Of a stretch of DNA of 20,168 nucleotides, positions 8,419 to 19,052 are shown one piece after another. Each line of letters starts with the position of its first letter. Position 1 is the first letter of the stretch. The DNA comes from Pseudomonadota bacterium (GTDB lineage: Bacteria > Pseudomonadota > Gammaproteobacteria > Xanthomonadales > Rhodanobacteraceae), in contig JAEZQS010000073.1 in the NCBI GenBank assembly GCA_023412995.1, forward strand, positions 1 to 20,168. Direction: 5' to 3'. Under the pieces are notes generated by a model. It saw only the letters and a list, made by a program, of their open reading frames with translations, made no database searches and was not told the DNA's origin. The position numbers were made by a program, and so were the translations under genes.

Positions 8419-9174
8419 ATGAGCGCGATCGAACGCCGCATCCTCGACAAGACCTGGTTCTACCGCTTCGACCTGCCCGGCGGCGGCACCACCCGGACCT
8501 ACGACGACGGCGCCCTCGACGCCATCCACGACACCCGCCTGGCGATGCTGCAGCAGGTCGTCGACAGCCGCTTCGGCGGCTCGCTCGCGGGACGCACCGC
8601 CATCGACATCGCCTGCCACCAGGGGTGGTTCGCGAGCAAGCTGGCGCGCTGGCGGGCCGACGACGTCCTCGCCATCGATGCCCGTGCCGAGCACGTCGCC
8701 GACACCACCCTGATCCGCGACGCGCTGGGCCTGTCGCGGCTGCGCGTGCAGCAGTCGAACGTGCACGACCTCGACCCCGAGCGCACCGGCCGCTTCGACC
8801 TGGTGCTGATGCTCGGGCTCATCTACCACCTGGAGGACCCGGTCGGCGCGCTGCGCCGCGCGCACGCGCTGACCCGCGATACCTGCGTGGTGGAGACGCA
8901 GGTGGTGCCGGGGCTTTCCGGCATGGTCGACTACGGCAGCTACCGGTTCGTGCGGCCGCTCAAGGGATCGTTCGGCATCATCGACGAAACCGACGACACG
9001 CACGGACCCGAGGCGAGCACGACCGGCATCTGCCTCGTCCCCAGCGTCGAGGCCCTGCTGTGGATCATGCGCAAGATCGGCTTCGCCCGCGTGGACGTGT
9101 TGCCGCCGCCGCCGGATGCTTACGAGCAGCTCCTCCACGGCAAGCGCGTGATGGTGGCCGGCTACCTGGCGTAG
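8419..9174 (+). CDS. Class I SAM-dependent methyltransferase, CmoB-like (DUF1698-type)
   Basis: The protein has 251 residues. The SAM-binding motif I is AIDIACHQGWF at 61-71, followed by an acidic motif II around VLAIDAR (83-89). FDLVLMLGLIYHLEDP (126-141) closely resembles the corresponding segment of CmoB and its relatives, where the core fold continues after a conserved G-x-x-Y-H. CmoB itself makes carboxymethoxyuridine at tRNA position 34 and is longer (about 320 residues); this protein lacks most of that N-terminal extension. It is therefore a shorter relative with unproven substrate, and assigning it as tRNA-specific would overreach. No Shine-Dalgarno match precedes the ATG. A hairpin overlaps its stop codon, and an acyl-CoA dehydrogenase gene converges 24 bases downstream. 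Confidence 0.85.
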   Translation: MSAIERRILDKTWFYRFDLPGGGTTRTYDDGALDAIHDTRLAMLQQVVDSRFGGSLAGRTAIDIACHQGWFASKLARWRADDVLAIDARAEHVADTTLIRDALGLSRLRVQQSNVHDLDPERTGRFDLVLMLGLIYHLEDPVGALRRAHALTRDTCVVETQVVPGLSGMVDYGSYRFVRPLKGSFGIIDETDDTHGPEASTTGICLVPSVEALLWIMRKIGFARVDVLPPPPDAYEQLLHGKRVMVAGYLA

Positions 9175-9179
9175 CCGGC
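9157..9179. terminator. Hairpin overlapping a stop codon between convergent genes
   Basis: GCCGGCTAC and GTAGCCGGC form a perfect 9-bp stem around the 5-base loop CTGGC. The methyltransferase TAG (9172-9174) lies inside the 3' arm. The convergent acyl-CoA dehydrogenase ends at 9199, so the same hairpin could end transcription from both sides. There is no T-tract. Confidence 0.55.
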
Positions 9180-9198
9180 AGCCGGGCAACGCGGCGGC

Positions 9199-10359
<1,161 letters not shown>

Positions 10360-10404
10360 TGCAGCTCCTTCGCCCTGCCGCCGGATCGCGACGGCAAAGC
10401 GTCG

Positions 10405-10410
10405 ATTCTA
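10405..10410 (-). promoter_or_regulatory. Candidate -10 hexamer of the acyl-CoA dehydrogenase gene
   Basis: TAGAAT on the minus strand lies 45 bases upstream of the start codon. It is the best -10 match in this GC-rich gap, but the -35 position (GGCCAC) is poor. Confidence 0.4.
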
Positions 10411-10475
10411 CCAGTCGGCCCGTGTGCGTGGCCGCCGGTGCTCCGCTGCAGACCGCCTGCCGGCGCAGCGGCGCA

Positions 10476-10504
10476 TTGACGCGATGCGTGGCCGGCGCTA
10501 CGCT
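10476..10504 (+). promoter_or_regulatory. Sigma70-type promoter of the sahR-metH operon
   Basis: TTGACG (10476-10481), a 17-base spacer, and TACGCT (10499-10504) form a good promoter. Five of six -35 bases match consensus, and the -10 keeps the most conserved T, A and final T. The predicted transcript start near 10511 falls inside the candidate operator, about 30 bases before the TTG start codon. Confidence 0.65.
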
Positions 10505-10505
10505 C

Positions 10506-10525
10506 ATCCATCTTTCCATCTGGAT
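10506..10525 (+). promoter_or_regulatory. Candidate operator for the SahR-type regulator
   Basis: The site has ATCCA and TGGAT arms separated by 10 bases, with a tighter inner palindrome TCCA-TC-TGGA (10515-10524) and a direct repeat of CCATCT. It starts one base after the -10 hexamer and covers the predicted transcription start, the classic place for a repressor. ArsR-family proteins bind such short inverted repeats, and autoregulation with metH is known for SahR. Binding by this protein is inferred. Confidence 0.5.
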
Positions 10526-10539
10526 AAAGGGATAGGTCG

Positions 10540-11466
10540 TTGGACCTCGCCGCGACATCGGCCCTGCTGCGGCTGCTTTCCGACCCGACGCGGGTGCGCC
10601 TGCTGGCCCTCCTCCAGCGCGAGGAGCTGACCGTCGCCGAACTGTCGGCGGTGCTCCGCCTGGCGCAACCGCGCGTGTCGACCCACCTCGCCAAGCTGAA
10701 GGAAGCCGACCTCGTGCGCGACCGGCGCGCGGGCGTTTCGTCCTACTACCGCTGCAACGGCGAGCTGGACGCGAAGGAAAGCGCGCTGCTGCGCGCGCTG
10801 GAAGACAGCGTCGAGGACGCCACCCTGCGCGAGGACGAGCGGCGCCTGCCGGGCGTGCTCGCGCGCCGCGCACGCGCCGCGGGCTGGGCCGACACGGTCG
10901 CCGGCGACATGGAACGCCACTATTCGCCCGGCCGCACCTGGGAGACCCTGGCACGCGGCATGACCCAGCTGGTCGAAACCGGTGACGTGCTGGACGTCGC
11001 GTCCGGTGACGGCGTGCTGGCGGAGCTGCTGGCGCCGCACGCGCGCTCCATCACCTGCATCGACGCCAGCCCGCGCGTGGTCGAGGCCGCGCGGCAGCGC
11101 CTGCGGCCCTTCGGCAACGTCGAGGTGGCCGAAGGCGACATGCACGCGCTGGACTTCCCGGCGGGCCGCTTCGACCTCGTGCTGCTGATGCACGCGCTGA
11201 CCTACAGCGACCGACCCGCCACCGCGATCCAGGAAGCGGCCCGCGTGGCGCGCCGCGGCGGCCGACTGCTGGTCGCCACGCTGGCGCGGCATGCCCATCG
11301 CGCCGTCGTCGAGCCTTTCGAGCACCGGAACCTCGGCTTCACCAGCGAGGAACTGCGTGCGTTCGCCCGCAAGGCGAAGCTCGAGGTACTGGCCTGCGGC
11401 CGCCTGACGCGCGAGCGCAAGCCGCCGCACTTCGAGGTGCTGAGCCTGCTGGCGAGGAAGCCATGA
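10540..11466 (+). CDS. sahR: ArsR-family regulator fused to a SAM-methyltransferase-like domain (SahR type)
   Basis: The 308-residue product starts at TTG 10540; no ATG or GTG gives a full winged helix, and AGG/AAGGGA lies just upstream. Residues 1 to about 85 are an ArsR helix-turn-helix (LLSDPTRVRLLALL, then TVAELSAVLRLAQPRVSTHL). Residues about 110-305 are a class I methyltransferase fold with motif I VLDVASGDG at 150-158 and FDLVLLMHAL near 210. Known SahR proteins have this architecture. They use the methyltransferase-like domain to sense S-adenosylhomocysteine and repress methionine-cycle genes. No Cys-rich metal site typical of metal-sensing ArsR proteins is visible. The stop codon overlaps the metH1 start (ATGA), and a promoter/operator sits upstream. 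The regulator-plus-metH context strongly supports the assignment; ligand and target remain inferred. Confidence 0.85.
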   Translation: MDLAATSALLRLLSDPTRVRLLALLQREELTVAELSAVLRLAQPRVSTHLAKLKEADLVRDRRAGVSSYYRCNGELDAKESALLRALEDSVEDATLREDERRLPGVLARRARAAGWADTVAGDMERHYSPGRTWETLARGMTQLVETGDVLDVASGDGVLAELLAPHARSITCIDASPRVVEAARQRLRPFGNVEVAEGDMHALDFPAGRFDLVLLMHALTYSDRPATAIQEAARVARRGGRLLVATLARHAHRAVVEPFEHRNLGFTSEELRAFARKAKLEVLACGRLTRERKPPHFEVLSLLARKP

Positions 11467-12545
11467 GCTTCCGGCTGCCCTGGCTGGATCCGGCGCGTGC
11501 CGGCGCCCTCGGAGCCGCGGTCGCGGAGCGGATCCTCGTGCTCGACGGCGCGATGGGCACGATGATCCAGGCGCATTCCCTGGACGAGGCGGCATTCCGT
11601 GGCGAACGGTTCGCATCCGGATCCGACCGGGAGCAGCAGCCCGACGCGCAGAAGATCGCGCGCGACCTGCGCGGCAACAACGACCTCCTGACCCTGACCC
11701 GCCCCGACATCATCGCCGCCATCCACGATGCCTATCTGGCGGCCGGAGCCGACCTGGTCGAGACCAACACGTTCAATTCCACCCGCCTCAGCCAGGCCGA
11801 CTACGGCCTGGCCCACCTCGCGCCCGAACTCAATCGCGCGGCAGCACGCCTCGCGCGCGAACGCTGCGCCATCGCCTCGCGGGCGACGCCCCGGCAACCG
11901 CGATTCGTGGTCGGCGTGCTCGGCCCGACCAGCCGCACGGCCTCGATCAGCCCCGACGTCAACGATCCCGGCGCCCGCAACACCTCGTTTGAGGAACTGC
12001 GCGAGGCCTACCGGGAAGCGGCGCGCGGCCTGCTGGAGGGCGGCGCGGATGCGCTGATGGTGGAAACCATCTTCGACACGCTCAACGCCAAGGCGGCGCT
12101 GTACGCCATCGAGGAAGAGTTCGACGCCCGCGGCGGGCGCGTTCCGGTGATGGTCTCGGGCACGATCACCGATCTCTCCGGCCGCACGCTTTCCGGACAG
12201 ACGACCGAAGCCTTCAATGCCTCGCTCGCCCACGCGCGTCCCTTCGCGATCGGCCTCAACTGCGCGCTCGGGGCACGCGAACTGCGCCAGTACGTCGAGG
12301 TGCTCGCGGGCATCGCCGACTGCGCGGTCAGTGCGCATCCGAATGCCGGGCTGCCGAACGCCTTCGGCGAGTACGAGCAGACCCCGGCGGAAATGGCCGC
12401 GCTGGTAGGCGAGTTCGCACGCGCGGGCCTGGTCAACCTGGTCGGTGGCTGCTGCGGCACCACGCCGGCGCACATCGCCGCCATCGCGGAGGCGGTGCAT
12501 GGCGTACCGCCGCGCCCCGTCGCAGCGAGCCGTGCGGCGGCGTGA
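11463..12545 (+). CDS. metH: Methionine synthase part 1: homocysteine-binding zinc domain
   Basis: The protein has 360 residues and corresponds to the N-terminal domain of B12-dependent methionine synthase, here a separate gene. It holds homocysteine as a zinc thiolate for methylation by methylcobalamin on the partner protein. Visible motifs are LDGAMGTMIQ (27-36), ETNTFNST near 100-107, and the three zinc cysteines: Cys267 in GLNCALG and Cys330-Cys331 in GGCCGTTP. The start overlaps the regulator stop (ATGA) with GAGGA 4 bases upstream, suggesting coupled translation. It ends 94 bases before part 2. It could be mistaken for a stand-alone homocysteine methyltransferase (MmuM/BhmT type), but the adjacent gene for the remaining MetH domains argues for a split MetH. 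Confidence 0.95.
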   Translation: MSFRLPWLDPARAGALGAAVAERILVLDGAMGTMIQAHSLDEAAFRGERFASGSDREQQPDAQKIARDLRGNNDLLTLTRPDIIAAIHDAYLAAGADLVETNTFNSTRLSQADYGLAHLAPELNRAAARLARERCAIASRATPRQPRFVVGVLGPTSRTASISPDVNDPGARNTSFEELREAYREAARGLLEGGADALMVETIFDTLNAKAALYAIEEEFDARGGRVPVMVSGTITDLSGRTLSGQTTEAFNASLAHARPFAIGLNCALGARELRQYVEVLAGIADCAVSAHPNAGLPNAFGEYEQTPAEMAALVGEFARAGLVNLVGGCCGTTPAHIAAIAEAVHGVPPRPVAASRAAA

Positions 12546-12603
12546 TGCAGCCTTCCACCAGAGCCCGCAACACGGCCCGTCCCGTCGCCCGGCCCGCTGC
12601 GTG

Positions 12604-12620
12604 CCGGCGCTCCACCGGCG
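12604..12620 (+). other. Small stem-loop in the gap between the two metH genes
   Basis: GCCGG and CCGGC form a 5-bp stem around a 7-base loop, 20 bases before the part 2 start codon. The 94-base gap is otherwise without a recognisable element. Function, if any, is unknown. Confidence 0.25.
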
Positions 12621-12639
12621 TGGGACACCCGATCCCGGC

Positions 12640-15342
<2,703 letters not shown>

Positions 15343-15378
15343 GGGCAAGGCACCAGGAATCGGAGGCGAGGCAACAGG

Positions 15379-15501
15379 TTACATCAACGTGGACCAGTCG
15401 CAAGGGTCGTAGCCTTCTGCAACTTCTATGGTTCCGCTCACGCTGCCTGGCCGACCCAGTTGTGCGGCGCGCTGGAAAAGCACACCGATGAACAGCCACA
15501 T
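15379..15501 (-). CDS. Possible 40-residue small ORF
   Basis: This frame lies in the roughly 200-base gap between metH and the beta-helix gene. It runs from ATG 15501 to TAA 15379. The N-terminus is hydrophobic (MWLFIGVLFQ) and the C-terminus reads GYDPCDWSTLM. Several codons end in G or C, as in real genes here. There is no convincing Shine-Dalgarno sequence and I recognise no family. It may be the tail of a lost gene or a chance frame. Confidence 0.15.
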   Translation of the reverse strand: MWLFIGVLFQRAAQLGRPGSVSGTIEVAEGYDPCDWSTLM

Positions 15502-15581
15502 CCAGTGAAGGTGTCGGCACCACGTCTCCGCTGGCTTGGTCAGGGATCGAATCCGTTGACGAAGATGGCGTCCGGGGCGGT

Positions 15582-15840
15582 CTGCGCCTCGTACGCGCCG
15601 ATATCCACCGCGGGACCTGACGCTCGCATGTAACCATAGCCGCGCTGGTCGGTCTCAAGTCCAAGCGGATTGGCGCCAGCATCGAGCGCGGAGCTGCCTG
15701 GCGAAAGTGCCATGGTCCATGTCGGCCCGCCATTGTCGGCCAGCGGCAAAAGCAGCGGGTCGTCGTGCAAAGTGTCCGGCGGCAACGTTACGTTCGGATC
15801 GGCTTCTCCGACGAGGTTGTCGACGCCGATCACGGTCAGG
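15582..15840 (-). repeat. Copy 2 of the internal choice-of-anchor Q repeat
   Basis: The encoded segment (VIGVDNLVGEAD to DIGAYEAQ) matches the segment encoded at 17025-17290 almost position for position, including LPLADNGG, DQRG and DIGAYE. Confidence 0.75.
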
Positions 15841-17024
15841 TTTACGTTGGGGATAGCCGCAAGGTCAGCCGCATGTCCTCCAGGACCATCGATGGCGTTG
15901 TTCGCGATGATCGTACTGTCGAGGTACAGCGTATTGTTGGACTGTGAATCCGAACTGCTGACGCTCGCCACGGCGCCGCCGGACGCGCTGCTGTTGAATG
16001 CAAAGGTCGAGTTCGACAGCGTGCCGTTCGAAACCCACGCCAGCGCCCCGCCCAGCGCCGCGCTGTTGCGCGCGAACGTGCTGTTGCTGATGGTGGTAGG
16101 CGTGGAGATGGGCTGTGTAAGGTTCCGCGTGTACGGGGCGTAGATGGAGAACGAGACGAACGCACCACCGCCGCTGCCATCGGCAACATTTCCGTCGAAT
16201 GTCGAGCCGGTCACGGTGAGGTGGATCCTCGTCGCCACGCCACCACCGATAGCGTCTTCGCCTTCGACGGTTGCCTCGACGCTGTTGCCGCTGATGGTGC
16301 TCGTGGACAGGGTCGCCGATCCCCATACGTATACCCCCCCACCCGCGGTCCGATAGTCCTGGAACGCAAAAGCCAATGGGGCGACGACCGAGTTGCCGCT
16401 GATCGTGCTGCCCACCAGCGTCGCCTGGTACGCCCATACGCCGCCGCCGGCCGCGACGTTGCGATCGACCGCGGTGAGGCTGGAATCGCGGATCGTGCTG
16501 CCGGTGACGTCCACCTTGAAGGCCTTGACGGCCCCTCCACTGGGCCGGCCCGCCACAATGCGCGTATGGCAGTCGCTGATGGCGACGTGGTCCAGCACCA
16601 GGTATTCCGAAAAGGCGGATACGCACGCCGCTGTGTCGTACTTGGCGCCGTCGGCGATCGTCAGGTTCGACAGGGTCAGCGTGCCGGGATAGCGGTAGGT
16701 TCCGGGCATGCCCATCAGGAACACGGCGGAGGCACCGGCGGCTGAAATGGTCAAGGCGTCGCGGCCGGGGCCGCGGATCGTCAACGAACGGAGCGGGTTG
16801 GTCCCCAGCACGCTGGTATCGATGGCCCCGTGTTCGAGCGTGATCGTGCTGCAGGTGAGCTGCGTCAGGTCGATGGTGTCGCCGTCATGGGCCTGTGCGG
16901 CAACGGCACGCAGCGTGCCGGGTGAGCTGTCGTCGGCGCAGCTGGTCACGGGCAGGACGATTGGGTCGTCGCCGGATCGCCTCGCCGCTTGCATGGGAAG
17001 CGTGAATCCCGGTCCAGGCGGCGG

Positions 17025-17290
17025 CTGCACTTCGTAGGCGCCGATGTCCGCAGCAGCACCATAAACCCGCACGAACCCGCCGCCGCGCTGGTCGGCCACG
17101 AAGCCGAGGAGGTTCGATCCGGCATCGATGGCCGGGCTGCCCGGTGCGGGCGCCATTGTCGGCGTGCGCCCGCCGTTGTCGGCCAGCGGCAGGAGCTGCG
17201 GATCGCCGCGCAGCGTGTCCGTTGGCAGGGTGAGCGTCGCGTCGGCCTCGCCGATCAGGTTGTTCGCCCCGAAGACCGTCACAGCCTCCG
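17025..17290 (-). repeat. Copy 1 of the internal choice-of-anchor Q repeat
   Basis: The encoded segment (VFGANNLIGEAD to DIGAYEVQ) is the counterpart of 15582-15840, about 1.44 kb away in the same frame. The pair marks the ends of the two fused modules. Confidence 0.75.
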
Positions 17291-17743
17291 GACTGCCGAG
17301 GTCGGCTGCGTACGACGCTGCAGGGCCAGTCGTGTTGCCGGCAATGATCGTGCTTTCGAAGTCCGGCCAGCCGGGAGCCAAATGGTTGACGTCCGGTTCC
17401 AGCCGCACGGCGCCGCCGAGTGCGCTGTAGTTGCCGGCAATGGTGCTGCCCGTGATCGTCACCGGCCATTGGCCGGCCAGGCCACCGCCGGTGCCACCGG
17501 CGCGATTGCCGGCAAGGGTCGAGTTCTGGATCGAGGACGAGCCCGAGCTGCCAGTGAAGTACTGCGGCTTGAACAGGCCACCCCCGTCGCCATCCGCACG
17601 ATTGCCGGTAATGCTCGAGCGGACTATGACAGTCGTGCCACTGACCAGCACGCCACCGCCGGGCGAGTCCTGCCCCGCGTTGGTTGCGGCGCAGTAATTG
17701 TCCGTGATGGCGCTGTCGACCATCACCAGATCCACTGCGAACA

Positions 17744-18447
17744 GGCAACGCCGATTTTACACTGGAGGACGCTGGACTGTTCTACTACGACAGCGCTCAT
17801 TACGAGACACGAGCCAGTTCCCTGAACATGGTCGACAACCCTCTCACGGCGCTTCACCGCCCGGCACTCGGGGCCTACACGGCCACCGGAACCAACCCGC
17901 TCTGGCAGGAACTGCAGCCATACATTGACGCCGGACCCCAGTGGATGGATTTCTCGCGCCCGGTCTTGGCTGAAGGCATTGTTACAACCCCCGGGGCGTA
18001 CATCGATCACTTCCTGAGGAAGATCCTGTCCAACTCGCTTCAGATGTCGTTGCTGCTGGGCAGTGGGGCTGTGTGCACGAATACCAACCTTGACGCGAAT
18101 AACATCAGGATCTGTCCGACCGCTGTGTTCGAACCCATAGCCCTGCGGGATTCCGGCGAAAGCTGGCATTACTCCGTCGGCCACTGGGTGGAGGACGATC
18201 CCAACGTCGGCGATGGCGCGTTCAGCAGCGGCGGTGCACGTGGCTTCTATCCCTGGATCCGCAAGGCTCGTCCCGGGGACAATTATGGCGGTTGGACCAC
18301 GCCGATATACGGCATCGTCGCGCGCGACGATCCTGGCTCCGGTCGGATCCGAATTCCCTTGATACACCCGATGCCGCCATCGGATGGCCATCGGTACTCT
18401 GTGGCCGCGCCATCCGGAAGGCCTTTTTGACGGGAGTGGCGCAGTAG
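17744..18447 (+). pseudogene. Serine hydrolase (beta-lactamase family) remnant, 5'-truncated and frameshifted
   Basis: Coding character begins near 17744 (NADFTLEDAGLFYYDS...), but no start codon or signal peptide precedes it. The first ATG, at 17828, lies inside the conserved sequence. The frame carries RPVLAEGIVTTPGAYIDHF, like the 'AGG-x-x-S/T' helix of the family. GAFSSGGARGFYPWI near 18220-18260 sits where the third (K/H-x-G) motif is expected. The N-terminal part with the S-x-x-K nucleophile and Y-x-N motif is absent. After YGIVARDD (about 18308-18332) the frame loses family character. The proper ending resumes one frame back as GWPSVLCGRAIRKAFLTGVAQ, stopping at TAG 18445-18447. So a frameshift lies between about 18335 and 18380. 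It cannot make an active enzyme. Confidence 0.75.
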
Positions 18448-18640
18448 TTCGCCGGCAAGTCGGCACCGCGTTGACACACCGAATTGCGCAAGCGCGAGCA
18501 CGCGAACTGATCGCCCTCAAAAAGCCAATCGACGTACCCTTCTGATCGAGGTATGCGACGTCGGCACGCGTGCGCCTCACCCTCGTGTTCGCAGGAGCTG
18601 GTTGCGTCACGCAGGCCGCCCTTTCAAAGGCACCAAAGTC
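18448..18640. other. Intergenic gap without recognisable features
   Basis: This 193-base gap lies between the hydrolase remnant and the LAB_N gene, which converges on it. Frames are open in part on both strands but show no family sequence, and I see no clear hairpin or promoter. Confidence 0.5.
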
Positions 18641-18955
18641 TCAGGACCGGTCCGTGTCGCCTGCCCGCTGGTGGCGGACGTGCACGAAGACGTTGTAGAG
18701 CGCGACGAACATCGGGAAGGCGTTCTGGATGATGCCGACCGAATCGTTCTTGCCCCAGACGAAGTACGCCAGCGTCATCACGCTGCCGACGATCGACAGG
18801 TACCAGAAGCCCATTGGCATCACCACGCGCTTGAGGCGCTTGGTGGCATAGAGCTGCACGAACCAGCGCGCCGTGAAGAGGCACGCGCCGACCAGCCCGA
18901 CCAGTTTCCACGGCGTGAGGGTGATGCCGTACAGGACCAGCAGGACGTCGTTCAT
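18641..18955 (-). CDS. Small LAB_N-domain membrane protein (lipid-A-disaccharide synthase N-terminal-like)
   Basis: The protein has 104 residues and about three transmembrane helices. The motif GLVGACLFTARWFVQLYATKRLKR (split here: helix 1 ends at FTARW, then FVQ and a basic loop) is followed by VMPMGFWYLSIVGSVMTLAYF and a third helix at the C-terminus. This is the LAB_N pattern (R-F-x-x-Q-W, then P-x-x-F-W). It is found as stand-alone inner-membrane proteins near lipid A or glycosyltransferase genes and at the N-terminus of some LpxB proteins. Its biochemical role is unsettled. It lies 96 bases downstream of phaC on the same strand and may be co-transcribed. There is no good Shine-Dalgarno sequence before the ATG at 18955. 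No glycosyltransferase partner is in the window. Confidence 0.85.
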   Translation of the reverse strand: MNDVLLVLYGITLTPWKLVGLVGACLFTARWFVQLYATKRLKRVVMPMGFWYLSIVGSVMTLAYFVWGKNDSVGIIQNAFPMFVALYNVFVHVRHQRAGDTDRS

Positions 18956-18984
18956 GGGTTCGCCCGTTGCGAAGGTTGAAGGCG

Positions 18985-19052
18985 GGCCGGCGCTGCACCG
19001 GATGCCACCGCTGCACGCAGCGGACCGACGTACCGCTGGCGCCGCGCCGGCC
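18985..19052. other. Inverted repeats in the phaC / LAB_N gap
   Basis: GGCCGGCGC (18985-18993) and GCGCCGGCC (19044-19052) are a perfect 9-base inverted repeat enclosing 50 bases. Inside lies a tighter hairpin, CCGCTG-CACG-CAGCGG (19008-19023). The outer arm touches the phaC stop codon. There is no T-tract; it could be an attenuator or terminator, or a by-product of high GC. Confidence 0.3.

Larger units (their letters stand above)
15540..17735 (-). pseudogene. 5'-truncated beta-helix protein with two fused choice-of-anchor Q modules
   Basis: The open frame gives 731 residues from GTG 17735; an in-frame TAA lies at 17757-17759. It begins in mid beta-helix (VDSAITDN...) and has no signal peptide, although relatives are exported. 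Two modules follow each other. Both contain S-T-I-x-G/A-N parallel-helix repeats and end with the choice-of-anchor Q pattern LPLADNGG ... DQRG ... DIGAYE. Module 2 starts with its own normal N-terminal block (TSCADDSSPGTLRAV ... LTIRGPG near 16930-16760). Module 1 lacks that block, so its front end is missing. The C-terminus is DAIFVNGFDP. The rest of the frame is intact over 2.2 kb, so the loss may be recent. A working cytoplasmic product from the GTG is unlikely. The truncation point adjoins a second truncated gene. Confidence 0.7.

Noticed and set aside
10360..10539. A possible SAH or SAM riboswitch ahead of the metH operon
   Set aside because: The predicted transcript leader is only about 30 bases, too short for an aptamer, and no conserved aptamer core is seen.
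17723..18610. A 295-codon minus-strand open frame over the hydrolase remnant
   Set aside because: It has no recognisable family sequence and is opposite the plus-strand remnant that carries real motifs.
15343..18640. A mobile-element island (IS, integrase, att sites)
   Set aside because: No transposase or integrase sequence, no terminal inverted repeats and no tRNA gene were found. Gene decay by deletion explains the patch without a mobile element.
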